A stretch of 64,000 nt of DNA from Molossus alvarezi (taxonomy: Eukaryota > Chordata > Mammalia > Chiroptera > Molossidae): positions 18,984,708 through 19,048,707 of the forward strand of contig CM073896.1 of NCBI GenBank assembly GCA_037176705.1, in the 5' to 3' direction. The notes under the pieces are model-generated. The model ran no database searches, was not told where the DNA came from, and saw only the letters and a list, made by a program, of their open reading frames with translations. Positions 1-10,404 of this stretch are shown here, piece by piece. Position 1 is the first letter of the stretch, and each line of letters opens with the position of its first letter. A program made the translations under genes and the position numbers.

Positions 1-232
1 GTAAATGGTGAAGGGATTAAGAAGTACAAATTCATTGCTAGACTGACAAACCTCAAAGGGAAGGGGGTTGGGGGGTGGGAAGAAATAAACCAATGAACTT
101 ATATGCATAACCAATGGACACAGACAATAGTGTGGGAAAAGGCGTGAGGGGGGCGGGGGTCAATGGGGGAAAAATGAGGAACATCTGTAATACATTGAAC
201 AATAAAGATTAAAATTTTTTTAAAAAATCACA
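1..232 (+). mobile_element. L1 3' end (bat-type 3' UTR)
   Basis: This is the G-rich 3' UTR of a LINE-1, truncated by the window edge. It shows the GGGGG-rich stretch around 145-175, a poly(A) signal AATAAA at 201-206 and an A-rich tail near 220-230. The same kind of sequence appears in reverse at 20520-20640 and 27840-27960, where it is joined to recognisable ORF2 protein, which supports the assignment. Confidence 0.65.
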
Positions 233-510
233 TAGTTTAACCTTTTCCAATCCTTCAAATTTATGAAGGTATACAATAAAAAGTTTTCTCTGTCTCCACC
301 CCACCCATAAAACAGCTACTGCAAGTTTCTTGGGCATTCTTCTATCATTTCTTTTATTTTTTTTTTCCTTAAAGAACTGACATTTATTTTGTCACAGTTC
401 TGGAAGCTGGAAGTCCAAGATTCAATGTTGGCGGGGTTGGTTTCCTCTGAGGCCGCTGGCCCTCTTGAGGCCTCTTTCACAAGTTCCTCCTGTGAACAAA
501 TCCATAATTT

Positions 511-525
511 TTTTTTTATTGATAT

Positions 526-569
<44 letters not shown>

Positions 570-744
570 GTTAGAAGGAGAAAGAGATGAGACATTGATG
601 AGAGAGAACATCAGTTGACCGCCTCCTGCACGCCCCCCACTGGAGATCGGGCCCACAACCTGCGCATGTGTCCTGACAGGGAATCAAACCAGTGACCTCT
701 TGGTGCATGGGCTGACACTCAACCACTGAGCCACTGGTCGGGCC
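511..744 (-). mobile_element. VES-family SINE
   Basis: A tRNA-derived SINE in reverse: poly-T, a long (GA)n tract, then the reversed box B and box A ending in TGGTCGGGCC. It is flanked by direct repeats AAATCCATAATTT (498-510) and AAATCTATAATTT (745-757) with one mismatch, marking a target-primed insertion. Confidence 0.9.
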
Positions 745-1299
745 AAATCTATAATTTCTTTATGTTTCTAAGAACAAATACAAATATAGATTCTCATTCT
801 CTCCTATTCTTTTTCACAAAAGGTAGCACATTATATCCTGCTTAACACTTTATTTTGTTCCCATTCAACAATACATAATTTTGTACCGTTTGATAGAACC
901 ATTGCACAGTAATGTCTTTTCCTTTGAAATGAAAATACATGACAGATGTTGGCGGGTAGGGATGCAGCTGTAGGGAAGGATTACTCATCTTTCATGAAGA
1001 TGGACATGTCACTTCAGCAGTTGGAAATCTAGACGATATTTCTAAAATCGAGACAAAAATAGCGATTTCAAACAAGGAAACAGTTACTGGTTAATCATGG
1101 ATTCGCCGGCTGAGCACTGAGTTTGCTTCACTGGGAACCATAGTTTCACACCTCTAGACAGCCACTCTCCTTGTCTTGAAATACCTCGACGACAGCACCT
1201 ACTGTCCTCTCTTCTCATGTCTGTTCTAAGCACGTCGCTTCCATGAGAACAGTTGACAAAGGGGTCAGTGTATGGGCTCAGAGTGGAGCTGGAACAGAG
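745..1299. other. unassigned intergenic sequence
   Basis: AT-rich sequence with no convincing open frame, repeat end or RNA gene. I see nothing assignable here. Confidence 0.5.
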
Positions 1300-1495
1300 C
1301 AGCCGTCCTGCGGCCGCCCAGCTGTGCGACCCCAGGCAGGCAACGTAAGTCCCTAAGCCTCTGTTTCATGATTGAGGAAATGGGGATAATAATAATTACT
1401 TCTTCCTATGATTGTTGTGAAAATTAAATGAGATATTATATGGAAAGCATTAGCACAAAGTAGGGCCACTTTATTGTGAGATCAAAGGCAAAATC
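1300..1495 (+). mobile_element. MIR SINE remnant
   Basis: The order of short blocks matches a mammalian-wide interspersed repeat: a CTGTGCGACC block near 1321, TAAGTCCCTAAGCCTC near 1348, a GGGGATAATAATAATTA block near 1382, then TTGTTGTGAAAATTAAATGAG. It is an ancient copy with no visible target duplication. Confidence 0.7.
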
Positions 1496-2012
1496 CTTCC
1501 AGAGGTCTTGCTTAATTCAGAAAATATTTATTTGAGGATTTGATGCTCACACAATTCCTACTTGTATCTTTACTTCCTATGAGCCAGGTTACCAAATGGA
1601 TGATGTGAGTCATAGAGTAAGCCAAGATACAATTAGTTAACATGATCAGATTATGCTCCCTGATAAAAGTAGGCAGACGTGTCCTAAGACTATATCCACA
1701 GGTCCTAAAATACAATCCATTGTCTCATATGTTTGACCTGCCACGAAAAAGGTGAGACTGTATTTCTGTATTTTAAATGACAGATAACTTTACTTGCCTT
1801 ATTAGAATTGAGGCGATTATTTGCGGTGTGCTATGATGGCTCAAGTTTTCTTTTTTCAAATATAAGAAAAAGTTTATTTATAAAGTCACAGAGGTAGAAG
1901 AAGTGAGCCATGGAAGAAGTGAGCCAGCCAGCCTGTGGACTTAGGAAGCAAGCTACAGAGCTTAGGAGGAAGAAAGCAAAGGTATGAGCCTTGAGGAGAG
2001 GAAAGGCAAGGG

Positions 2013-2020
<8 letters not shown>
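1496..2020. other. unassigned sequence with a short internal repeat
   Basis: No gene seen. At about 1895-1935 the block AGAAGTGAGCCA occurs twice in a row with small changes, and the stretch ends in a (GA)n tract at 2021-2052. It might be a fragment of an old LTR, but I cannot show that. Confidence 0.4.

Positions 2021-2052
<32 letters not shown>
2021..2052 (+). repeat. (GA)n simple repeat
   Basis: An uninterrupted alternating GA tract of about 32 bases next to an old L1 fragment. Confidence 0.95.
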
Positions 2053-2056
<4 letters not shown>

Positions 2057-2059
2057 CTC

Positions 2060-2720
2060 CCATTTTCTTAAAAAACTGTGAGATTATAACAAGATGACAT
2101 TTCACAACCACAAGAATGGATACAATTAAAACGGGTCCAGTACTAAGTGCTGGTGAGGATGCGGAACAACGGGAACCCGCATGCACTGATAGTGGGCTGT
2201 AAATTGGTAAAAACACTCTGGAGAGGTGCTCAGTAGTTTCTTCACACAGTCACCACCCACTCACCCACTGCCTCACAGTTCCAGTTTCGGTGCATACCCA
2301 AGTGGATGTGTTCATAATGGCTCCCAACTAGAGACCCATGAACAGGTGTCCATCCACAGGAGAATGGATAGACATACTGTACTATAGTCATATTCAAAAA
2401 CTGAAAAAAGAACAAACTACCTCTATGTGCAACAACACGGATGGATCTCAGAAACACTGTGTCACCAAAAGAAGCCACCTATGAAAGAGATCATATCTAT
2501 ACATAATTCTAGTCTATGAAGTTCAAGAAGAGGTGAAGCTACCCTCTGATGAGAGACATCAGAGTGGCTGTCTCGAGGGAAAGTGTTGACCGGAGCAGAG
2601 CGTGGGGGTGTCCTAGGATGAAGGGAATTTCTCTGTTTTGATTTGGGGGATAGGTCCATGGCGTATACACGTGTCAAAATATACACATAAGATATGTTAA
2701 TTTTATTCTATGTAAATCAT
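2060..2720 (+). mobile_element. old L1 fragment (ORF2 end and 3' UTR)
   Basis: A decayed LINE-1 3' part. Blocks such as AATGGATACAATTAAAAC, GGTGAGGATGCGGAACAAC, CAGGAGAATGGATAGACA and CAACACGGATGGATCTCAG are the usual order of the last part of L1 ORF2. The reading frame is destroyed. No target duplication was found, as expected for an old L1M-type copy. Confidence 0.75.
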
Positions 2721-3849
2721 ATCCACCTCAAAAGAAAGGTTGTTAGCGTAAAAATGTCAGAGATCAAGGCAAAAAATCCTTTAACCTGTAAAAATAGAAA
2801 TCTGTGTCAGGATATTGAGAAGACTTATTCCTTTCCTCGGGGGTAAAAAAGCACCTGTAGAAGGTTACCGAGAATCTTCCCGTTGACCCCAGAGCGAGGT
2901 CCAAAGTAAGACTAATAAATAACTGTGCTTGTTGACGCTGGTGGAGACACGGGGTGAGAGTCATCCTCCCTCTGAAAAGTCACTGGAGAGGCAGAGGTTG
3001 ACCTTCAGCTTGTCCCTGCAGCCTGGGTTCAGCCACAGCCACAAGGGCAACTGCTCCGGCGCATGAAGCCTGCTGAGCTCAAGAGCTTCCGAGAAGCCTG
3101 CTCCCCAGTCTGGGCCTTACTTTCATTTTTCTCTCAGCTATTCTGAAATACTCAGCGGACACCGCGTTTGTTTATTTATTTATTACTAGCAATGCAATGG
3201 TTCTTTATTCCTAAATATAGGCATTAATACTGTATCTTAGTACTCTGAAATAAAAAGGAAGGTGATGCACCTGTTTTGAATTATTTTTTTCTAAAGCTGC
3301 CATTTCCTAAGTCATATTTCAAGTTGAAGGAGGCAGTGATTGAGGACAGTACTCCCTTCACCACGTGAAGGATTTGGGAACACAGTACCGCGACTGACGT
3401 CGAGTTTCCGGACACCGAAACCAGCCTTTCTGCAGTTGCCACTCTGCCTTCTTTTTTAACTTTGCAACAACCTCATGAACAACCCTATTCAGCCTTCGTT
3501 ATGGGAGAAAGAAGCTCACGTTATCCACAAAGATTCTGATCGAAATCTAACGACCTGAGATTTTGAGGCAGTTGGACTATAGACAACGTTGACAGCTAGA
3601 AATATCATGTCACTTCAGAAACTTAGAAACTCTAAAGGAACATGATGGTTTTGTGACTCATTAAAAGAGGAGACTTGCTTATTTGAAGAAACTAATCAAT
3701 AATAAAGTTCTCAAATAGGAATTCGCTAAACACACTTCATAATTCAAGTCCCTTTTACTGGTGATTTGTAAATATAAATTATAAACATATATAAAGAGCT
3801 AAGTTGGAAGGGACTCGCCTCAACATGTCTGAATATACAGTTAAAGGGT
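2721..3849. other. unassigned; may include the 3' UTR of the DNAJC24 retrocopy
   Basis: No independent gene seen. The part from about 3165 upward could be the reversed 3' UTR of the neighbouring minus-strand DNAJC24 retrocopy: a T-rich run lies at 3167-3187 and a reversed poly(A) signal (TTTATT) lies near 3204. This would need comparison with the parent mRNA. Confidence 0.3.
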
Positions 3850-4303
3850 TCCCCTTAGTGAACCCGTTCAGCTAAATGAAGGAGTTCTATAATTAGTGAA
3901 CATGTATCACGAGAAATCAGGGAAACTTCTTCTGCTTCATCCTTGGAAACACTGTATTTCCCACCACAACGGCAGTTCAGAGAAAAAGAGTGATCATCTT
4001 TGTTCCAAGACATTTTTTCAAGATATACTTGAGCATCTACTGGTCCCATATTTCCTAGACTATCTGCAGGCCACTGCAGGCCATACTTTCTTTGTCCCTT
4101 CATTCCCTAGAATGCTCCACGCCTGATCAGTTTCCATGGAATTCTGTATACATTCCTCCACTGCTCCTGCTGGCGCTTTGTGTATCTGGATGATACATTA
4201 ATACGAGTTTTTGATACTTTTGTTTTAGGTCTGCCATACTGGCAGATGAGTTTGCCCCCAAAATGCTGTACCAATCCTATTTTGGTATCCGCTCAAATGC
4301 CAT
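3850..4303 (-). pseudogene. DNAJC24: processed pseudogene of DNAJC24 (DPH4)
   Basis: DNAJC24 is a J-domain and CSL zinc-finger co-chaperone needed for diphthamide synthesis on elongation factor 2. Reading the minus strand from the ATG at 4303, the J-domain start (DWYSILGA...DLKQKYQKL) is followed by the HPD triad at 4192-4184, the helix with DQAW.ILGNE, and the CSL domain (GPVDAQVYLE.MSW, CRCGGKYSVSKDEAEEVSL, DTCSLIIELLH). All pieces lie together without introns, so this is a retrocopy. It is dead: a TAG stop falls about eight codons in, there are frameshifts after the HPD region and before GPVDAQVY, and the first Cys of the second zinc pair is Arg. The end of the protein differs from the parent through a late frameshift. 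No clear poly(A) tail or target duplication was found, but an extended 3' UTR down to about 3165 is possible. Confidence 0.9.
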
Positions 4304-4450
4304 CCTCCACTGAACAAGAAGTGGGCCTTCACAGACCAGCAAACTTTATGGGACAGACAGCAAGTGGTCGGCTAAAACTCCTGGACATAGAATTTAAATA
4401 GCATTCTTTCATTGTTAATGCTATAGGAGAACAATTTGTTACTGAGTTCA

Positions 4451-4586
4451 TTTATTTATTTATTTATTTATTTAGTTAGTTAGTTAGTTAGTTTTGAGAG
4501 AGAAAGAGAGAAACATTGATGTGAGAGAGTCACATCTACTGGTTGCCTCCTGCACAACCCGACCAGGGGACCAAACTGCAACAAAG
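4451..4586 (-). mobile_element. VES SINE, left half, split by ERV1
   Basis: Reversed SINE tail and middle (TTTA/TTAG run, AGAGAGAAACATTGATGTG, GCCTCCTGCACAACCC), broken in the tRNA-like head where ERV1 begins. The other half is at 11567-11656. The SINE's own duplication CTGAGTTCA is at 4442-4450 and 11657-11665, so both halves are one element. Confidence 0.9.
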
Positions 4587-4587
4587 A

Positions 4588-4917
4588 TGTGAAGGACAAA
4601 CACATGCTATGTTGAATGTAAAAAATTTTCCATTAAGCAAGGAAGGAGCTGTACATCAGCCAGAGTTAACCCATTGTATAGTTAATTCTTCCCTCGGGTG
4701 GAAAGGCTAATGGCAGACATCTGCTTCTGTAGGTGCTTGCTTGCTTTCAAACCTTTAGCCCTTAACAGAGGCTAAGACAACTATATAAGCAGCCCTCCCC
4801 CTGAGCTCTGGGCTGCTCTCTCCTCTGAGTAGGATGGGACAGTCGCAGCGTGGCTAATAAAGCTCTTAATTTGAACCTAGTTCGGAGTCTGAGTCTGGTC
4901 TGTCTCATTGGTCTACA
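4588..4917 (+). repeat. ERV1 5' LTR
   Basis: Runs from TGTGAAGG to TCTACA, about 330 bp. It keeps a TATA box (TATATAAG, 4783-4790) and a poly(A) signal AATAAA at 4856-4861. It matches 11225-11566 over its length with scattered substitutions and short indels. Confidence 0.95.
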
Positions 4918-4922
4918 ATATT

Positions 4923-4940
4923 TGGAGGCCCCAGCGAGAT
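4923..4940 (+). promoter_or_regulatory. ERV1 primer-binding site, tRNA-Gln-like
   Basis: The 18 bases TGGAGGCCCCAGCGAGAT lie five bases after the 5' LTR. From memory of tRNA 3' ends the closest is tRNA-Gln, with about two mismatches, rather than the tRNA-Pro site of typical MLV. ERV2 has the same 18 bases at 54557-54574. Confidence 0.8.
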
Positions 4941-5159
4941 AGACAAACGAGGTCCCCCACTTCGGCAGGTTGACCTCCTCAGACTCCGGGAGACAGGTCC
5001 ATCCCAGGAGCGGATGGGCAGTCTAGGGGAAGGCCTTGGCGAGACGTTCCTCCGCCCCAGATGCCATTCTGCCCTGGAATTGTCTTCAGTCCAAATTCCA
5101 ACTAGAGGGCATCTGGAAACCCTGGGCCCAGGTTTGGTTCAGCAGACGGGACGTCCCTC

Positions 5160-5167
5160 GGTAAGTC
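5160..5167 (+). promoter_or_regulatory. candidate retroviral splice donor of ERV1
   Basis: CGGTAAGT in the untranslated leader, between the primer site and gag, in the place expected for the donor that makes spliced env RNA. Positional inference only. Confidence 0.4.
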
Positions 5168-5192
5168 TGTTTCTGAAAACTCTGCAGAGTGA

Positions 5193-5348
5193 GGGGAAGT
5201 GGATTTGCTGGATGCAGCACATAGATCCCAGCCCCAGGGCCGTGGTGAGACGTCGCTCTTGGCCCTGGTTCAGTTTGTCTGGCTTTTTGTCTGTCTTATT
5301 CATTTGTCCTTTTGTGTTTCTGTGTTGTGCCGGCCTGTGTCCTTCAAA
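5193..5348 (+). other. ERV1 hydrophobic leader in frame with gag (glycoGag-like)
   Basis: A stop-free stretch of 52 codons runs directly into the gag ATG at 5349. It has no in-frame ATG but contains a CTG at 5208-5210, and codes for about 24 mostly hydrophobic residues (LALVQFVWLFVCL... through VSVLC) just before Gag. In MLV a longer glycosylated Gag starts at a CUG upstream and uses such a segment as a signal anchor. Similar layout in ERV2 supports a functional ancestor, but the T-rich sequence is hydrophobic in another frame too. Confidence 0.45.
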
Positions 5349-7139
5349 ATGGGTCAGGGACCTTCAGGACCTAGGACCCCTCTTCAATGTCTCCTTGACA
5401 ACTTCTTAGACTTTCCAAGCGCGCCTCAGGTTGTGGCATCTCGGTGGACCCTGGATTCTTGCGCACTTTGTGCGAATCGGAGTGGCCCACTTTCCAGGTC
5501 GAATGGCCCTCCCAGGGCACTTTTGATTTAAGCTCTTTGTTTGCAGTTCAAGGCGTCGTCTATGGGACTCCCGGACACCCAGACCAAACTCCTTACATTG
5601 ATGTTTGGATAGACATAGCTACTGACAGACCTAATTATGTTAAGAAATGCTCTTGCCCCAATAGGAAGACGATATTACTTGCTCAGACACCATGGAAGCA
5701 TCAGAAGTCCTCGGCTCCTACTCCCTCCCGAAGGCTTTACCCTGTTTTTTCGGGTCCCCCAGAAGACCCCCTCACTGACCCTGTGGGGCCACCCCCTTAT
5801 GGGCCTCCTCCACCCGCCACTGCCATTGCTGGAGAGGCTGAAGCCCTTCAGCTGCTCAGTCCTCCCCATACCCATGGCGGCACCCCTTCTAACCCTCCTC
5901 CGCAGGCGCCAGACTCCTCAGCTGCCATCCTGCCCCTCCGTCAGGTTGCTCCACCACCGGGTAGAGACCAGGCTCAGCCCTTCATTGTTTATGTTCCCTT
6001 CTCAACTAGCAACCTATATAATTGGAAACAAAAGAACCCTTCCTTCTTTGATAAACCCCAAGGTTTAATCTCTCTCCTAGAGACGGTCTTCCACACCCAT
6101 CAGCCCACTTGGGATGACTGTCAGCAATTGTTGCAGGTCCTGTTCACCTCCGAGGAGAGGGGCAGGATCCACAGAGAGGCAGCGAAATTTGTACTTGGGC
6201 CGGATGACCAACCCCTCACGAATCTGACCCAAGAAGAGGCCCACTTCCCTACCCTTCGACCCGACTGGGACCCGAACACTGATCAAGGTAAGGAGGCTTT
6301 AACCCAGTATCACCAATTTCTACTCGGGCCTCCGCGGAGCTGCTAGAAAGCCAACTACTCTGTCTAAGGTAAGCGAGACTGCTCAGAACGCGGAGAATCC
6401 CCCGCAGCTTTTCTGGAACATCTCATGGAGGCTTATCGCCTCTTTACTCCCATAGACCGGAGGCCCCTGAGAATAGACGGGCCATTAATATTGCTTTTGT
6501 CACCCAGTCGGCCCCAGACATTAGGAAGAAACTCCAGAAATTAGAGGGTTTTAAAGGAAAGAATCTTAGTGAGTTAGCTGAAATAGCTCAGAGAGTATTT
6601 AACACCATTCACGACCCAGAAACACCTAATACCAAAAGAGTCACAAAGGTAGTCATAGCTGCTCTTCAGGAGAATTGGAAAGAACCACAGGGAAATAGGC
6701 CTAAAAACACAGAACAAGCCCCACGGGAACCTCGGCCACCTCCTGACCCCAACCAGTGAGCCTACTGCAAGAATATGGCCATTGCCCTGGCCAGTTTGGC
6801 TCAGCGGTTAGAGCGTCAGCCTGCGGTCCGGAGAGACCCGGGTTCGGTTCCCGCTAAGGGCACGTACTTCGGTTGCAGTTTGTCCCCGGCCCTGGTTGGT
6901 CGTGCGGGTGGCAGCCACTCGATGTGTCCCTTCACGTCGATGTTTCTCGCTCTCTCTCCCTTCCTCTCTCTCCCTCCCACTCTATCTGTACAAAAAATGG
7001 AAAAATGTCCTCGGTTGAGGATTAAAAAAAAAAAAAAAAAAAAAAAAAAATAAGAATATGGCCATTGGAGGAAAGACTGCCCGAAGACGGGGCCCAGCAG
7101 AAACCCAGGGACCTCATCCTCCTGGAAGACACTGAATGA
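5349..7139 (+). pseudogene. gag: ERV1 gag pseudogene
   Basis: Encoded the viral core polyprotein. The start MGQGPS at 5349 has the Gly2 used for myristoylation, followed by a matrix domain with one frameshift near 5440-5530. The next frame (to 6346) carries a proline-rich region with a PPPY late-budding motif near 5797 and the start of capsid (YVPFSTSNLYNWK). A frameshift near 6346 separates this from the rest of capsid ([19 protein letters not shown] near 6500). The nucleocapsid zinc knuckle begins near 6757, where its first Cys codon is a TGA stop, and a VES SINE splits the knuckle at 6785-7051. Downstream of the SINE the frame reaches TGA at 7137-7139, followed by GGG GGC, which is the gag-pol junction position. 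Not functional. Confidence 0.9.
6785..7051 (+). mobile_element. VES SINE inserted in ERV1 gag
   Basis: Full-length SINE with head CCCTGGCCAGTTTGGCTCAG, box B GGTTCGGTTCC, CT-rich middle and an A-run of about 28. A perfect 16-bp duplication, AAGAATATGGCCATTG, is at 6769-6784 and 7052-7067. It post-dates ERV1. Confidence 0.97.
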
Positions 7140-10100
7140 GGGGGCCGGGGCTCCTACAGATTAGGCCCCCGGGAGCCCAAGTAGCATTACAAGTTGGGGG
7201 CCATCCTAGTAGGATGTTGATACTGGGGCCACCTTTTCTGTTCTAAAGGAGACCACAGGGCCACTCTCATCTGTCGCCAATTGTAGGGGCAACAGGGAAG
7301 TACAAATACTGCCCTTGGATTACAGTGAGAATAACTGACCTAAGCAAAGGAACTATCACTCATTCCTTCCCAGTCATGCGGGATGGTCCCTACCCCTCCT
7401 TGGCTGGGATCTCCTCCAGAAAGTGCAGGCCACCATCTCCTTCGAGCAGGGGGGCTCCACCCTGACCCTGGGAACAGGCGGTTTCTCTCCTGCTCTCTGT
7501 GCCCCTATCCGAGGACTACCTCCTACTAGAGGAGCCTTCTAAAGAAACCTCGAATGCTCTCCTTGAAAAATGGAAAAAGTGATACCGGGGGTTTGGGCAG
7601 AGACTAGCCCCCTGGCCTAGCTAAGCATCAGGCTCCAGTTATAGTTCAACTAAGCAGCAATACCTCCCCATTCGGGTCTGCCAATACCCCATCTCCATAC
7701 AGGCCAAGCTAGGAATAACTGCACATATTAATAGACTCAGAGAAGCTGGCATTTTAAAACCTTGCCAGTTGGTCTGGAACACTCCCCTCTTGCCAGTTAA
7801 GAAGCCTGGGACTGAGGATTGTAGGCCGGTCCAAGACTTAAGGGAAGTAAACACTCGGGTGGAAACCATCCACCCCACGGTTCCGAACCCTTAGACGCTT
7901 CTGAGCCTGATCCCTCCTAACTGTGTTTACTATACTGCCTTGGACGTCAAGGACACCTTCTTTGCAATTCTCTTATCACCTCTCAGCCAACCCATCTTCT
8001 CCTTCGCATGGGCTGATCCGGAAGGGGGATTCTCAGGACAACTGACCTGGACCCGACTGCCTCAAGGATTCAAGAACTCTCCCACCATCTTCGATGAGGC
8101 CTTGAGCAAGGACCTCCAACCGTTCCGGGAAAGGTACCAACATGTCACCCTGCTACAGTATGTAGAGGATTTGCTTCTAGCAGCGCTTCCCTTCCTGAAT
8201 GTGAGGCGGCCTCGAAGGCACTCCTACTAGAGCTAGAACACTTAGGATACCGGGTCTCAGCCAAGAAAGCTCAATTCTGCACCACCATCGTGATCTACCT
8301 ACGTTTCAAACTCAAAGAAGAAAAACAGCCTTAGTGTCTGCACCAGCCCTAGTTCTGCCTGATATCACTAAGCCCTTTCAATCCTTTGTCTCTGAGACTC
8401 CAGGCATTGCCAAAGGGGTCCTAACCCAATCATTAGGGCCCTGGAAGAGACCAGTTGCCTACTTATCTAAGAGATTAGACTCGGTAGCCTCCGGTGGCCC
8501 AGCTGCCGGCGAGCCATAGCAGCTGCTGCTATTTTAGTTAAAGAAGCATCCGAGCAGACTCTAGAGCAAGACCTCCAGATTATTGGGGCACACTCTGTTG
8601 AGGCTCCCTCTGGAGCCCTCCGGACCGGTGGATGTCTAACGCCCAGATCACCCAATACCAGGTACTCATCTTAGACTCCTCCCGAATCCAGTTCCTGAAG
8701 ACCTCTGCCCTCAGCCCCGCCACCCTGCTGCCTGATGATAACCCTCAGGCTCCCCTTCATGATTGCTCAGACATTCTTGAGACTCTGTCTAACCTGAGGT
8801 CTGACCTAACTGACAACCCTCTCCCAACTCCAGAGCATGCTCTCTATATAGATGGGATCAGCTTCATCCGGAAAGAAATCTGATATGTGGGAGCGGCGGT
8901 AGTCACACAAGACAAGGTCATCTGGGCCCAGGCACTAGGGCACGGGACTTCAGCTCAGAGGGCTGAACTAATTGCTCCCACTCAGGCTGTAAGATGGGCG
9001 AAAGGCAAGTCAGTAAACATCTACACTGACAGCCGGTACGCCTTCGCCACAGCCCATGTCCACGGGGCCCTCTACCAAGAAAGGGGGCTCCTAACCTCAG
9101 GAGGGAACCAGATCAAAAATAAAAAAGAAATTCTTGCCTTCCTAGAGGCCATTTGGCTACCAACAAAAGTGGCCATTATCCACTGTTGGGGCCACCAGAA
9201 CTCCGACACCCCTGAAGCTAAGGGGGATGCCTTCGCCAATCAGACAGCCAAGGAGGCTGCCCTAAGACCAGTGGGGTCACTAGACATCCTTCCTGTCCTT
9301 CCAGGGGAAAAGCCTCCCCAAGGAGCCCTCCTATACGCAAGAGGAGGAAGAACTTGGGTGGAGGCTCAACTGCAACCAGGGACCTCGAGGCTGGAGGCTT
9401 CTCTCCGACGACAGGATCCTCTTGCCTGCGGCCCTGGGCTGAGAGCTGATCTCTCAGCTCCATCAGGGCACCCACCTGGGCAAGACTAAACTCTCCAGTC
9501 TCATAGCCCGGGACTTTTATGTCCTGAACTTCAACAGATGGATAGAATCTGAAATAAGGAGATACCCTGCCTGTGCCCAAGTCAACTCTCACCCTTGGGA
9601 AACAGCAGACCTCGGGACCCATGAACGAGGCCCAGCTCCTGGTGACCACTGGAAATTGACCTTACTGAGGTCGCCCCTGGCCAATACGGCTGTAAATATC
9701 TGCTTGTTTTCGTAGATGCCTGCTCCGGCTGGACTGAGGCTTTTCCTACCAAGACTGAAACTGCAACCACGGCAGCCGGTTACTGCTCTCTGAGATAGTC
9801 CCCCGATTTGGTCTCCCTCTAGCTCTGGGGTCCGACAATAGCCTGGAATTCATTGCTCAAACCACAAAATTGGTAGCTAAAGTTTTAGGGATTACTTGGA
9901 AATTGCATTGTACCTACAGGCCTCAGAGGTCAGGACAGGTAGAGAGAATAAATAGGACATTAAAGGAAATTAACTAAGCTCCACCTTGAGACAGGTGACA
10001 ACTGGGTAAGACTCCTTCCTTTTGCCCTCCTTTGTGTGTGCTGTACCCCTTATCTTAAGGGTTTCACCCCACTTGAAATCATGTTTGGCTGACCTCCCCC

Positions 10101-10404
10101 TATTGTACCCAAAATCAGGGACGAGGTCTAAGCCAACCTGGGTAACCATAACCTCCTCAGCTCTTTGCAGGCAATCCAGAGGCTGAGAGAACAGACCCGA
10201 CAGCTAATCGAGGATGCCAGACCCCAACCGGGGACACCCCAGATACCACCGCATGACTTCAACCCTGGTGACTGGGTCTGGGTCAAGAAACATCAGCCAG
10301 CTTCCCTCGAGCCTCGCTGGACTGGCCCTTTTCCTGTTATCCTGACTACGCCCACCACACTTAAGGTAGCAGGATGGAAATTTGGATTTACCACTCTCAG
10401 GTAA
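7140..10404 (+). pseudogene. pol: ERV1 pro-pol pseudogene
   Basis: Encoded protease, reverse transcriptase, RNase H and integrase. The protease active site DTGA is at 7219-7230. RT is readable from about 7650 ([20 protein letters not shown] near 7800, LPQGFKNSP near 8060); the catalytic box near 8158-8172 reads YVED rather than YVDD. The RNase H part shows its acidic residues in YIDG (8847), AELIA (8960) and YTDSRYA (9030), and HCWGHQ near 9180. The integrase has the H-x3-H of the zinc domain near 9460, a second-aspartate motif SDN near 9830 and the SGQVE glutamate near 9940. The C-terminal GDWVWVKK...GPFPV domain is near 10268-10340. At least four frameshifts and several stops interrupt the gene. 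Confidence 0.9.

Noticed and set aside
5014..5409. 131-codon plus-strand frame in the ERV1 leader
   Set aside because: It is out of frame with gag and only shadows the hydrophobic leader; the frame joined to MGQ is more meaningful.
6785..7051. tRNA gene from the SINE head (box A and box B present)
   Set aside because: The promoter boxes belong to the SINE; the sequence does not fold into a full tRNA cloverleaf and occurs about 28 times in the window.
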